Of a stretch of DNA of 64,000 bases, positions 12,940 through 26,162 are shown one piece after another. This stretch comes from Meloidogyne chitwoodi (Eukaryota; Nematoda; Chromadorea; Rhabditida; Meloidogynidae). A program made the position numbers and the translations under genes. The notes under the pieces are model-generated. The model saw only the letters and a program-made list of their open reading frames with translations, made no database searches and was not told the DNA's origin. Within the stretch, counting starts at the first letter, position 1. Every line of letters begins with the position of its first letter. The DNA lies in the NCBI GenBank assembly GCA_015183035.1, contig JACZZP010000006.1, positions 930,001 to 994,000 of the forward strand, given 5' to 3'.

Positions 12940-15900
12940 AAATATTATATTTATTTATTTTCTCTTAAATATAATTTTATAATTTAAAATTAAATTTTAA
13001 GCTATTTAATTATTAGAGAAATTAAATAGTTAACAGTAAAACTTTAATTAAATAATTATTAAAAAATATAAAGGGTAATTATAATTTATTTTTAATAATT
13101 TACTAAATACATATTTAAAAATAAAAATAAATAATAATAATAATAATAATTTCTAAAAATAAGCTCAATAGAATTTGCTAAAAAATTAATTTTAAATATA
13201 TGATAATATGTACATAATATTATTATTTGGATTTGGAAGAAAAAAATTAATAAAGTAATAGAAAAAATGTTTTTTTAATTTAATTATTTATTTATTTATT
13301 TATAAATATATTAATAATAATAATAAATTAGTATATAAATAATTTCTTCTCTCTTCTAATAATAATAATAATATTCGCAAGAACGGCAAAAGATGACTCG
13401 GCTTTTATCCACAAAGGTTATTATTATTTTTACACAAGATTTTTACCAGTTTTTGATTGTAATTAAATAAAAAAATATTTTTATGGTTATTGGAATAAAT
13501 TATATTTTTTATTATATTTTTTTATTATTATTTTTTTATTAACAAATAAATATATATTTTTAATTAATTTTAATTTAAATAAAAAATAAAAATAATAAAT
13601 TTAAAATTTAGAGTTAAGAAAATTAAATTTAATTAATATTTTATAAATTAAATTAAACAAATTTATGATAAAAAATCTTTTAAAATCAAAACATCTGTCA
13701 TCTTTTTTGTCTAAATTTATAATAATTTTTTAATTAATATTTTCTGAAAATTATTAGACTTTTTTAAATTAAAAATGCCAAAAAAACTATTTTAGGTTTT
13801 TAATAAAAATCTTTAATAAAAAAATTATTTTAAATAAATTATAAATTTAAACAGATGTTATTTATTTAAATATTTTAATATTCTTTTAAATACGTAAATT
13901 AAATTTTTCAAATTTAATTTTATAGTTGGACCAAAGTCACGGACAAAAAATATTTTATTTAAAAATTACAATTCTAAGAATAATTAAAACATTTTCTCAT
14001 AATATTTTAATAAAATATTTATTTTTTTTTTTAAATATCATTTGTCCTTTTTATGTTTCATTTTAAATATTATTTTCTAAAAAAAGCTTTTTCACACAAT
14101 AAATAAATAATATTATTATAATTTATTTAAAATTAATTTAAATAATTATATTGCCAATTAATTATTTTCCTTTTAAAATTCCCCCCAGATAATTATTGTT
14201 TTTTAAATATCTTTTTAGAATTTAATTTTATGTTAATTTAAATTATTTTTTATTTTCAAAATAAGTAAAAACATCTAGTCAGCTTGATAAAATAAAAATA
14301 ATTCTAATAGAATTTAATAAAATTAATTTATTCAATCACCTGACATTTAGACAATTTATTTCCAATTTTTTTATTTTCACCTGAGAATTAATAAAATAAT
14401 AATAATTTATAAAAATAAAAACATTTCCATAATTACGTAAATTTATTTTTATTATTTTATTAACATTAAATAATATAATTAATTAATAAATATACCTATT
14501 GTTTTATAAGTATTTTATTTTAATGACATAAATTTAATTAAAATTATTTTATAATTTTAATACTTTTTTTCCTATTTACATTTATCTATATTTTAGAAAA
14601 ATATTAAAAATGTCCTAATTTAATTTAAAATATTTATTTAAATTTACACAATTTTATTTTCGATAAAAACTAATTATTTGTAAATAAAAACAAAATTTTA
14701 CCAACGAAAAAAATAAATAAATTTTAAAAATAATTTTGTTAGCTAAAATAAATAATTAAATAAATAAATGAAACATTTAATAATTTTATGTTCAATACCT
14801 TTTTTTAATCTTAAATTATCTTATATTTTCTATTTGTTATTTTATATTAAAAATTAATATTTTAAAACTTTTAGATTTTTATTAAATAATATTAAATTAA
14901 TTAATTAATTAAATATATCCCCAGTTTTTCCATAATTTTCGTAATTTTCATTCTAAAAAATCTACTTTAATTTATTTTTATAAATTATAGTAATATTTAA
15001 ATTAAAACAAATAATCAGTAAAAAATTATTTAAATTAATTATTTAAAAAATAATAATAATAACTTTTTGGTTTAATATATTTATTAATATTTTGCAAAAT
15101 ATTTTTAATTTATTATTTATTTATTTTTTTTAATAAATATTAAAGGAGTGGATTCCATTATTAGAAAAATAATTTAAATAATTTATTAAATATTTATTTA
15201 AATAATTAATTTAAAAAATATTAAAAATATAAAAGATATTATAATATTTTAATTTTAATAATGTTCTATCATTACCTAGTAACTCAATTTTATTTTTAGT
15301 TAAATTAAATTAATCTAAATAAATTTTATTAAAATTTATTTAGTAAACATTATTTATTTAATTAATTATTAACTAAAAAGTATTTTTTCTTAAATATTAT
15401 TTACATCTTAAAATAGAAAAAATTATTTTTTTAATTATTATTTGAATAGGTATTTTTTCATAAAATTAGCCAAAATAAAAACACAAAAATGAAAAAAGAA
15501 CATTTATAATTTAAAAAATTAATTACATATTTAAATTTTATTTTAAATTAAAAATGTTAAAATATTTAGTAGAACATGGGGTGACTCAAAAACAATTTAT
15601 TTTCTATATTTTTTAAATTTATATTTTAAATAATTTTATAAAATCATTTTGTAATCTGTGTAATTTATATTAAATATTTGGAAACAAAAGTTAAATTTTT
15701 AATATTTTTAATTATTTCAAAAATATTTTAACTTATAGAATTGCGTGTAAATACATATTACATTTTAACAAATAAATAGAATTTTATTTATTTAATAAAA
15801 CATAAAATAAATATATTTTATTTAAATTTGTATTTTATTTTTAATGTCTTATTAATTTTAAACTTAAGTTAAATAAAATTAATTTTATTTTTTAATTAAC

Positions 15901-15981
15901 ATTTATTAAATATATTTTCTTGTTATTTAAAAAAATAAATTTAATATTTTAAAAATAGAAAAGATTAAATATTTTGAAAAA
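12940..15981. other. 3-kb AT-rich intergenic region
   Basis: This is the longest gene-free stretch in the first half. It is extremely AT-rich, with short AAT/ATT microsatellite runs near 13130-13150 and 13310-13370. A slightly less AT-rich patch near 13375-13425 has no coding signal. It should contain the promoters of the lipase (leftward) and receptor (rightward) genes. Confidence 0.5.
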
Positions 15982-17631
15982 ATGTCTGGACAATTTTTAA
16001 CAATTTTTGAATTTATTATTGCTTTTCTTTTACATTCTTCATCTGTTGTACGTATTGGACTTATTTTTAAACATAAAATTGCTAATAAGAAGGATATGGC
16101 TTTTTTTCTAATTTGTTTATTATTAAATTGGACAATTGTTTGTTTACTTTTAATTCCTTATGAAATTTATGGAATTTCTGTTTGGAGACCTATTGATGGT
16201 TAATTATTTTTAATTATTTTATTTAATTTATTAAAAGAGATGTCTAGTTATTCAAAATTAATTAAATTATAATATTTATTAGTTAAGTAAGAAAGACGAG
16301 GAGGAGTTCCTGAAATGATTTACCTGCTTGGAGAAATTATAATTAATATATAACATCCTAATAGCTTAATTTTTATTTCTCTCTAATTTTCAATATTAAA
16401 ATTAATTTTAGAAAAGCCATTATTAGTTCAATAAGATTTTTATTTTGTGTTAAAACCTTTGTAAAATTGTCTTTTAAAATATATATATTTTATTTTTCAG
16501 AAATATATCACAATAGTTTAACTCTCTTTTTTATTGCTTTACCTTCTCATATGGCATTGGCTGTAATTCCTGTATCTGTATTTTTCTTAACTCTTGATAG
16601 AATTTTAGTTATTACTTATGGTTTTGCAGTAGGACAAAGAACAAATAAATTAATTATTTATTTATATCTTTTGGTTATTTTTATTGGATTTGGAATTTGT
16701 GGAACTGGATTTATGTCAGCATTAAATAATATGAACGAAAATACAAGTAATTATTTTTTATATAATTATTTTAATAGTTTTACCCTTCCAAAAATAAACT
16801 AAATTTAAAACTTTTTAATCATATTTAAATAATATTTTTAATTATTTTAATATATTAATATTACCATTTAAAATATTTATATTTGTTCTTTATAATTTAA
16901 CAGAATGTGAAATATTTGGTTGTATACTTGGTCAATCAGTTGAAATATATCTTGGCTGGAGAGCAATTTGTTCAATTTTTAATTTTAGTAGTGGAGTATT
17001 ATTTTGTATTCTTCTTTATAAATCTAATAAAAAATTAACGTTAGGTGGTAATTTACAACCATTTCCTGCCACTGCTTTAGGTTAATTAATTAATTATTTT
17101 ATTTTTTAATTTAATTTTTATTTTTAAGTAATTAATGAACAACGTAAAAAACAACAATCAAAAAATAATAAATTAACAATTCTTGCTATAGTTAATGAAT
17201 TTTTTCTTGCTTTTATTCCTCATTTTGGACCATTTCTATGGGAAAAAGTAATAATTAATTTTATTATTTTTATAAAAAATTATTTAAAAATTATTATTTT
17301 TTCATAGATTTATGGTATTGGATCATCTATGGGTACTGGACCTTTAAGTGAATTTATGAGTGGACTCGAAGTTTTTATTTTTGTTTCAGTTTTTTCTCAT
17401 GTGTTAAAATCAACTAATTCATCAAATATAAAATCAACAACTAAAAATATAATTACAGAAAAATCAAATCAACAGAATTTATGTCAAATTAGACCTTCTA
17501 TAATATTTTCAAATCAAAATAGTTGGACAGGTGGATATATTAAAAGATTAAGTAAAGGAGTAAATGAAAGAATAGAAATTAGAAGAGAACTTTCTCCTAT
17601 TTCTTTTATTAATAAAAAAACAACAAATTAA
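15982..17631 (+). CDS. Seven-transmembrane serpentine receptor (class not assigned)
   Basis: Five exons (15982-16198, 16501-16746, 16904-17080, 17129-17247, 17308-17631) join in phase to 360 aa. Seven hydrophobic segments are visible: [33 protein letters not shown], the segment around [34 protein letters not shown], the region [39 protein letters not shown] and [18 protein letters not shown]. The LDRI at the inner end of TM3 is the DRY-like motif of nematode chemoreceptors. The C-terminal tail is Ser/Thr/Asn-rich. It most likely senses a chemical cue in chemosensory neurons, which is family-based inference. Assignment to srbc, srab, srt or another class needs a profile search. Confidence 0.8.
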
Positions 17632-17777
17632 TTTATTATAAAACAAATAATTGAAAGAAAATATATGTAAAATAAAAATAAAAAAACATTTTTTATGTAT
17701 AATAATATTTATGTAATTTCAATAAATATTTAAAAATTAATTATATTGTTAATTCTAATTATATTCTCTCAATTTAT

Positions 17778-19119
17778 TTATAAAACACGAAAACGATATC
17801 CACTAGGTTCCACTGTAACTGTAGAATGTCGTACTCCTGCGGAAAATTCTCCCGTTCGTGGAGGACATGCTTTAAAATTATTAAATAATTGTAATAAATA
17901 TATTTTTAAATTTTAATTTTATATATAAAAATTACCGCAATATTCAGCATCAGAACCTGGTGAACCAACACCTCCGGGCTTTCCCGTTTCTCCATCCTTT
18001 CCTGGCTCTCCTGGCGGTCCAGGAGAACCAATTGGTCCAGATGGGCCAGGTTCACCCTTTGGAGTGCTTTAAAAAATAAGAATTCTTATAAAAATAATTT
18101 TAAAATAATTCTAACATTCCTTGTGGCCCAGGTGGTCCTGGTTGTCCTTGAGGACCTGTTCCTCCTTTTGGTCCTGGCAAAGAAGGTGACAATTGACCTG
18201 CTTTACCTTCCTCCCCTGATGAACCAGACTCACCTGGTGCTCCTATTGGGCCTTTATCGCCACGTGCACCAGGTTTTCCTGGATCACCCTTAAATAAATA
18301 AATCTATTTATAAATTAAGTAAAATTAATTTATTATTATTATTAAATATACTTTTATTAATTTTCCAATTTATTCATTTAAATGTTAACCTCCATTCCAG
18401 GTAATCCAGGCTTCCCATTTTCGCCAAGAGGACCATGTTTTCCAGGCGATCCATCACTTCCTGGTACTCCTGCTGCCCCCATAGGGCATTTAACGCAAAC
18501 AGACTTTTGCATATTACTCATAATACCAATTCCTGCCATTCCTTGCATTCCTGGTATTCCAGGTATACCATCTTCTCCTGGAATTCCAGGGATTCCAGGA
18601 GTTCCTGCCATACCTATAGATGGATGGTTAAAAATTAATAAAATATGTAAATTTGAGTTATTATTTAATTAATTTGAAAATAATTTAAAATTAATACCTG
18701 CAGGACAGTTTTTAAACCGCATAGCACAACTACCACAATTCTTTATCAATGTTTGTTTTAATGGCAGCAAAGTTTGTTTTACTATATTTGCTTCAACTGC
18801 TGTTGAACCAAAATTATCATAAACTTGACGTTTTGTCCTCAAGTTATTTTCTTCAAAATTATTCCAATTAGCTTCCATTATTTTTTTCCAAGTTTCTTTT
18901 TCTAATTCCTTTTAATTGTTTTTTATATTTAAAAATATTAAATTATTTATTTCTTACATTAAATTCCTCCAAATCTAAACTAATTTCATCATAAAGATTA
19001 TTAATTTCACGAAAAAGTGAAGCACATATAATTAAAGTTATAATAATAAAAATAGAAATAAATCCAAGTGTTGGACCAATAATTGTCTTTTTTATTTTAT
19101 ATGATGGATGTGATGACAT
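17778..19119 (-). CDS. Cuticle collagen
   Basis: A minus-strand multi-exon gene. It starts [20 protein letters not shown] and has a single N-terminal membrane anchor (residues 12-37), the usual nematode cuticle collagen N-terminal domain. A furin-like site, [12 protein letters not shown], follows near residue 80. A short Cys cluster ([15 protein letters not shown]) opens the triple helix, which is Gly-X-Y repeats broken by [22 protein letters not shown]. The C-terminus is [15 protein letters not shown]... and ends in YRFRVL. The Cys positions flanking the helix would cross-link trimers. It is a structural component of the cuticle, processed by a subtilisin-like protease. Its plus-strand open frames at 18382-18672 are shadows. 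Confidence 0.92.
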
Positions 19120-19841
19120 TTTTTACAAATATAGGTATTAATTAAATATTAATTTGTTATTTAATTAATAAAAAAATAATTATTTTATAAAAATTACTTA
19201 TACATATCTTTATATTAATTATAACCTACCTAATAACTAATTTAAAATATTTTAAACTTTAAACATTTTATAATAAACTTTTTTTATAAAAAAATTTCAA
19301 ATATATAAACGTATTATAAAAATATTTTATTTAAATTAAGTTAATATGTTAAATTGAAAAAAACAAAAATAAATCTTAATAAATATAATCTTATTCCAAA
19401 TACTTAAAATATATGTTATATTTTATTTGTACACATAACAGGCTTTTTTCATAAAATATTTTTTTATTTCAGGTGCCGATCTGTCGCGCATGTTTTTTTG
19501 ATATATACAGAAATGTTTTTGAATAAAAGAAAAAATATAAAAAAATAATTTTTTTCTTTCAACAAATTGTTAGATTTGTTTTGCTTTTTTAAGTAAAAAT
19601 TTTCTTTGTTTTGCTTGAATGAATAAGAAAGCTTCTTACACCTTTTCTTTTTTTAACTATTATTTTTATTCGCATGATCTCTTTTTTTCTCGAAATAAAT
19701 TTTTAATTAAATTAAATGACTGGAATTTTTTATTTTATACTTCAATACAATAATATGTACAAGGAGAATATAGACAATTAAAAACAAAGTTTATAATAAG
19801 TCAACACAAATGTTGAAAATAAGCACTTCGAAAGAGTGCAC
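19120..19841. other. Intergenic, AT-rich
   Basis: Upstream of the collagen and downstream of the next minus-strand gene. No coding signal. Pyrimidine tracts such as TTTTCTTT occur near 19550-19690. Confidence 0.4.
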
Positions 19842-20520
19842 TTAATCTTCTCCCTCTTCTTGTTGCTCATCTTTAATTTCAGTTTTCTTCATGTATTCAT
19901 AATATTGTTTGGTTAAATCTACATCTGGCATTTTATATCCAATCACTTCACTAAGTGTAGAATCGCCGAGCTAAAATAATTTTGTCTATAAAATAAAAAT
20001 AAAAAACAAACAAATTCATTATCTGGATCTCTAGATTGACTCAACGCTGTTAATGTTGTTATTGCAGATAAGAAAGGCACTCCAGTACGTGTAAAAAAGC
20101 CTGACGATGACCGACGATTACTTAACTCTTGCGTCGATTGTTTAGAAGTCCTTGTGCTCCCTCTTTCTTTTGAGGGAAATTTCCATTCTTTACTAGCTCG
20201 TTGAGTTGTTTGAACACGTTCATAGCCTTTGCTGTCACGAATTGTACTATTTGTATGACGTGATTTAGTCGGTTGATGTAATGGTACTCTCTGAATTTTT
20301 TAATTAAGCTATTTTTAATAATTTAAGCAAGAAATACCCTTTTTGCCTTTTTCTTCTTACAACATACAGAAATTACCATAAATGCAACTCCAATTGTTAA
20401 AAGCCACGATGTGATTAATTCGACTAGTCCAAATACTGAAATGAAAAAATGTATAAATAAATGGGGAAATTGATATCAATCACCTTGTAATACAAAACAA
20501 AAATCATTAAAATAAAACAT
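19842..20520 (-). CDS. Small single-pass membrane protein with basic cytoplasmic tail
   Basis: Four exons on the minus strand join in phase to about 180 aa. The first encodes only MFYFNDFCFVLQ. The second holds one membrane segment (FGLVELITSWLLTIGVAFMV) followed by the stop-transfer CCKKKKAKR. The third is Ser/Thr/Arg-rich and probably disordered (RVPLHQPTKSRHTNSTIRD..., SKQSTQELSNRRSSSGFFTR). The last gives LGDSTLSEVIGYKMPDVD and an acidic end, DEQQEEGED. The tail contains several possible basophilic phosphorylation sites. I do not recognise the family. It is head-to-head with ARP6 across only 388 bp, so the two probably share a bidirectional promoter. Confidence 0.7.
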
Positions 20521-20908
20521 AACGATAATTTAAAAAAGAGATTATGATGCTTAATTTAATATGGCTTAAATACTAAAAAATTCGCTAAATCTGTTCTCAG
20601 ATTATTTAAATTTTAAAATACACATTTGAACTAAAAGATAGGAGGAATTCAACCGGCGGTACTTAACTGGCGTTGAGTGAATTATAGAAAGAAAGATAAA
20701 CAAGAGAGAATGGTGAGAGAAATTGATCGCATTTTTTGCTAGACAGTAAGAGTTTCGCTAATGTCCCGTCAGCCGTAAATGCGCATTTCTAAAAAATACT
20801 CTAAACCTAAAAACAACAAAAAGCATAAAAATATTCTGACTCAGAAATAAAAAAAATTTCTAAATCGCAGTGTAGAACATATATCTTAAATAATTGAGTA
20901 ATTTAACA
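20521..20908. promoter_or_regulatory. Candidate bidirectional promoter, membrane protein / arp-6
   Basis: A 388-bp gap lies between the divergent start codons. It contains the least AT-rich non-coding patch nearby (about 20640-20790), with CCGGCGG-, GGCGTTGAG- and CCCGTCAGCCG-like words. That would fit a housekeeping promoter. No specific factor site can be named. Confidence 0.35.
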
Positions 20909-23034
20909 ATGTCTCATGAACAAACATTGATTTTAGACAATGGTGCGCATAGCATGAAAATTGGATATTCTACTAGTAGTAATGCGAGGTATGTAAATTA
21001 ATATCTATTTATAAATATTAATAATTTTTAGAATAATTCCTAATACAATATTTAAATCAAAAATTGACAAAAAACGTGTTTACATTGCTGATGAATTGGA
21101 AGAATGTTCAGATCGATCTTCATTGTATTTTGCCCTTCCCTTTGAACGTGGATATTTGGGTTTTTTTATTTTATTTTTCTATCATTTAAAAATCTATTTA
21201 TCAGTTAATTGGGACATACAGTTACGAATCTGGAATAGAGTTTTTGGAAAAAATTGTCTCGATGTAGATTACCAAAAATGCCGTTTAGTTTTGACTGATC
21301 CTAATGATATTGCCAGGTTTATTATATTATTTATTAAATCGTTCGATTTTTAAGCCCTGCAATTTTTCAAAATTCTATTTACAATTTTCTCGAATTTTTT
21401 TATAATTTTATAGTCGAAGCTTTTATGACTTCCTTATTGTAATATATTCATAATTATTAATTCTTAAAAAATTTTGATCTAATCCCTTAATGATTTTTTA
21501 CTTAAATTTTAGGGCGTTTTCAGATGATAATACAGAAGAGATAGTATTTGAAAATTTTTGCTTTCATTCTTTGCTTAAAACCTCAGGTTTTTTATCGAAT
21601 TTCTAAAATATTTTTTAAATTTTAGCCCCTTCTTGTGCAGCACAAATTCATTGTTCCGTTGAAAATCCTTGTTGCATCATTATTGATTCTGGGTATTTTT
21701 TAAAATAATTATTTAAATTGTTATTACTGCATGGATATAATACCTGAATATTTTGGGTTATCCAAAAATTATTTTTACTGAGAATTTTACGCTTATCTTT
21801 AGTTTTGTATTATTATTTATTTGATATTATAAAGTTTATGTTTGAATCATAAAATATTTTTATACAAATGAATTTACAGACACTCCTTCACTCATATTGT
21901 TCCTTACGTACAGGGAAGGATTGAAATGAAAGGTGTTTTAAGGTTTGTAAAATTTTTATGTGGTTTCATTACACTTTAATTTTCAAATTATAGAGTGGAT
22001 ATTGGAGGGAAGGCTCTTACAAATCAACTTAAAGATTGGATCTCTTATAGACAGTTAAATGTTGCTGATGAAACATACGTAATTAATTGTGTAAGTTTAA
22101 AAATTTATAGTAATATGTTTAAAATATCTAATGACTTAAAAAGAAAAAAAACCTTTTGAATCAGCTAATTTAATAGTTAAAAATCTTTTTTTAGTGTAAA
22201 GAAGATGTTTGCTTTGTCTCAACTAATTTTCAAGAGGATCTAAAAAATTGGCGTTCTAAAAGATTGGATTATTTGCTACCTGATTTTGTAACTTTGATGA
22301 GAGGTGAGGTAATGTTTCACTCTTTAATTTTTAAGGAATTTATTTAGAAATGCATTTTTAATTTAATAAGAGTGCTTTTTTTCTTTTTTATTTTAAATAA
22401 ATTGAATGTTTATTAGGTTTTTAATCAAAAATCATCGACATCCTTTTCTTCTCAACGATTTGGCAACTCACAAAAACTCTCATTAGGCGTTGAACGTTTT
22501 GCACTTTCCGAACTTTTATTTAATCCTAATGATGTAGAAATTGGACAGATGGGAATAATTGAAGCAATTAATACATGTTTATCGAGATTTCCAAAAGGTT
22601 TTTTTAATTTATAAATTCTTTTTATTATTTATTTTTCTTTAGAAATGCAATTATTAATGTCAGAAAATATTGTTTTAATTGGAGGGAATTCACTATTTGC
22701 CGGTTATCTTGAGAGAATGTAAGAATTTTAAAATTTTAATTTGATAACTTACAAATTATTTTAAAAATTTATTTTTTATTTCAGTATTACAGAGTTGCGT
22801 TATTCTATAGATGAATCATTTTCATTAGAAGTTCTACTCGCACCAAACCCAATTGCCCATGCATGGAACTGTGCAAGAAATATTCTTTCTTCTAAAATAA
22901 TTGGGGAATCTTCGGATCCTTGGAATTTTGGTGCCAAAACAGTAACACGCTCAGAATATGAAGAACATGGTTCTAATTTTTGTCATAAACGTTTTAACAA
23001 TTATTGTTCGGATGAATATATTTTTAATGAGTAA
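20909..23034 (+). CDS. arp-6: Actin-related protein 6 (ARP6), SWR1/SRCAP chromatin-remodelling subunit
   Basis: About ten exons encode an actin-fold protein. The start, [21 protein letters not shown], carries the actin phosphate-1 loop in its ARP6 form (LDNGA). ARP6-specific blocks follow in order: [151 protein letters not shown] and a C-terminal [21 protein letters not shown]6 helps deposit histone H2A.Z. The usual family length is about 400 aa, and this gene is close to that with a short extra tail ([12 protein letters not shown]). Assignment is by motif order recalled from the family, not by a search. Confidence 0.92.
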
Positions 23035-23928
23035 TTTTGTTTTAAATGAAAATACTTAGATATTTTTACTCTCTTGTTTTGATTTTACATTATTTAATCC
23101 CAAAACACGCACTTCTTTTCGTTTTAAGCGTATTATTGTTACTTTACGTATGTTTATTATTATTATTTCTTTTATTAAATTTATTTTTAAAATATTTTTT
23201 CACTTTTCATTTTTATAATTAGAAAATGGATAAAATCTGAGTATTAACTAAATGAATAAAGAGAAAATTAAAAATAATTAAGAATTAACGGAATGAACTC
23301 CCGATTTTCGAAAATTGAGAATTGGGTCGGTGATATAAAACTAAATGGAACTAACAAATAAGAAAATAATATTATATATCTCATAAACTAATTTTTGTTA
23401 TCGAATATTTAAACTCAACTTGAACTCTTGCCGTTACTTAAGCAGTTCGCAGTTACAAAAAATTTTTGGACTTATTAAATAACTTAAGACGAAGAAGAGA
23501 GACAAACAAAAAAAATTTTTATAAAATTTAAATTTTACTTTTTCTTAATATTTATTATTTAATTTTTATTATTTCTAGTCACCTATTAATCCGATAAAAT
23601 AAAAAAGTTAAATATGCTCATCTAGTTACTCCAATCTTTGAATAATAAAAATCCATTCACAATTAAGCTAGTTTTTTCTTTTTTCCCTTCGGCGCTAATA
23701 AAAAGTAAGAAAGAGGTTTTTCTTTAAAAATATAGTTGATTGCTTTAAGATTTCTCTCAAAAGGAACAAAGAAATATTTATGTGCTAGAAAGGTATATTT
23801 GCAACCAAATATTTCAAATTAATTTTGATTTAACAATATAATATATCTAAATTTATTGAATTTTGAAATATATTTGTAATTTATTGAAATAAATTATTTT
23901 ATATGTATTTTAATAAAAATTAATTTAA
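23035..23928. other. Intergenic, AT-rich
   Basis: 3' flank of arp-6 and 5' flank of the collagen. No gene seen. A possible upstream promoter patch lies near 23620-23780, but nothing specific can be named. Confidence 0.4.
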
Positions 23929-25548
23929 ATGACAACAACACAAAATTCATTAAACTCCTCAACTGTAACAGTTGGAATTCCAGCAAATGAAGAAATTTCT
24001 TCTGATACAGATAATTGTGAGCAATTAGAGGAACGTTGTAAAGCTTATAAATTTGTTTCATATTTTGCAATTACATTTTCTATTGTTGCAGTAATTTCTG
24101 TTTGTATAGCTTTACCAATGGTTTATACTTATGTTAAATATGTTAGAAAACAATTACACAATGAATTAAATTATTGCAAGGCAAGAAAATTAATAAATAA
24201 ATTTTAATTTATTACAAAATATTTAATTTAATTATTAAATAATATTTAAATGATAATTTTATATTTTATTAATTTTGATATAAATTAGAGTCGAATTATA
24301 CATATTCTTGTTTTATTTTAATTTAATTAATTTTTTGAAAATTTAAGACCTTTATATATAATTTAGGTATTTATTAACCAAATATATTTTAATTTAAAAT
24401 AATAAAAAAACTAAAAATTTTAGGATTCTGCTCAGGACATTCTTGAAGAAGTTAATGAAATTAAACATTTCTTCCCTACAAATAGCAGCAAAAGAACTGC
24501 TAGGCAAACTAATGCAGATAATACTTATGGAAATTCTGCAACAACACAAAGTATAGGTATTCAAAATATTGAAAGTGGTAGTTATTCTACATCTGCATGT
24601 GAAGCGTGTTGTATTCCTGGACCGCCAGGCGTTCCAGGCAATTAGATAAATTTATATAATAATTATTTTATATTTTAAAGGAACACCAGGAAGGCATGGT
24701 CGACCAGGAAAGCCTGGGGCTCCAGGAATTCCAGGAATACCCGGAAGACCTCCTGCTCAGCCTTGTGAACCTATTACTCCGGTAATTAATCTATTTATTC
24801 TATTATTAATTAAATTTAAGCCTCCATGTAAACCATGTCCACAAGGTCCACCAGGACCTCAAGGTCCTCCAGGGCCACCTGGAGATCCTGGACCGCCAGG
24901 AGCGCCTGGAAATCCAGGGCAAGATGCTGCGCAAGGAGTAAAATATTTTTAAAATTTGAATACTTATTAATTTAATTTAAGGAACCTGGGCCAAAAGGAC
25001 CACCTGGTCCACCAGGAGAACCAGGTCAACCGGGCCCTCCAGGAGATCCTGGAGTGTCAGCGATTAGTGAAGAGGCATTTCCAGGAGAACCGGGATTACC
25101 AGGTTAAATTATAATAATTAATATGTATTTTTTAGTTACATAATTATAAGAATAATATTATCAAATTAAAATATAATAAATTATATAAAAATGTTATTTA
25201 GGTGATCCAGGTCCACCTGGCCCACCAGGACTACCAGGATTGCCTGGAAGTTAGTTTATAATTATTAAAATTTAAATTATTTTATATTTTTAAAAATTAT
25301 TTTTAAATATAAGGTGATGGAGCTCCTGGACCAGAAGGACCTAAAGGACCACCAGGACCAGACGGTATTCCTGGAAATGATGGTATGTTTGTTCAAATAT
25401 TTTTTAATTATTATTTATTAAAAAAGGAGCCCCCGGTCTACCCGGCCCTCCAGGTGCACCTGGCGCTCCCGGCGAAAGAGGAATTTGTCCCAAATATTGT
25501 GCTATAGATGGAGGTGTTTTCTTTGAGGATGGTACAAGAAGACGTTAA
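23929..25548 (+). CDS. Cuticle collagen ending in [17 protein letters not shown]
   Basis: A cuticle collagen with an N-terminal cytoplasmic part, a membrane anchor near residues 43-68 ([20 protein letters not shown]), the conserved LHNELNYCK, a furin-like processing site SSKRTARQ, a Cys cluster [13 protein letters not shown], five or more Gly-X-Y blocks with interruptions ([26 protein letters not shown]) and a terminal [20 protein letters not shown], the signature of one large group of nematode cuticle collagens. Two of the introns use GC rather than GT donors: AAG|GCAAGA at 24181 and CCAG|GCAATT at 24638. Both are needed to keep the frame. It acts as extracellular cuticle structure, probably with stage-specific expression. 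Confidence 0.93.
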
Positions 25549-26162
25549 AAATTAGATTTAGTATTGCACTAAATTGATAAACTTTATTTTGCTTGTACTA
25601 ATTATTCATAAAATAATTATAATTTAAATTTTATAACAAATAATTTAATTTGTCAATTTGAGTTTTTAAAAAATTTTAAAAAACAAATTTCCATACCTAT
25701 ATTAAAAAAAATATTTTTATAATTTTTAGTTTGTTTAGATGATTCATTTATCTGTTTTTATTTATTTATCAACCAACCATTATGTATTACTAATAATAAA
25801 AATCTATAATGATTTCATAAATAATATTTGTCATTTTTAATAAAAACAGTATAGTAAAATCAGAGAGATAATTTTACATTTAATGTGAAAGACCAAAAAC
25901 TAAAATAAACAAACAGTCATATTTATTTTATTTTTTAAAAATATTTGCTTTTATTATCAACTATTTCCTTTTTTTAAATCAGTTATTTTATTTATAAAAA
26001 TATTTAAATATAAAATGATAAAATTGGGCGTTTTTTTCTTTATAAATTTAAAATTAATTATTTCAAGAATCATTCCTAATGTTCCTTAAATTTTGATTTC
26101 TATGCAAAAATAAAATAATATAATTTTTAGAATTTAAATAAATTTATTAAAATAAAAAAAAC
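25549..26162. other. Intergenic, AT-rich
   Basis: 3' flank of the collagen and 5' flank of the galectin. No gene, RNA or repeat recognised. Confidence 0.4.

Noticed and set aside
18382..18672. Plus-strand Pro/Gly-rich open frames
   Set aside because: They are shadows of the Gly-X-Y repeats of the minus-strand collagen.
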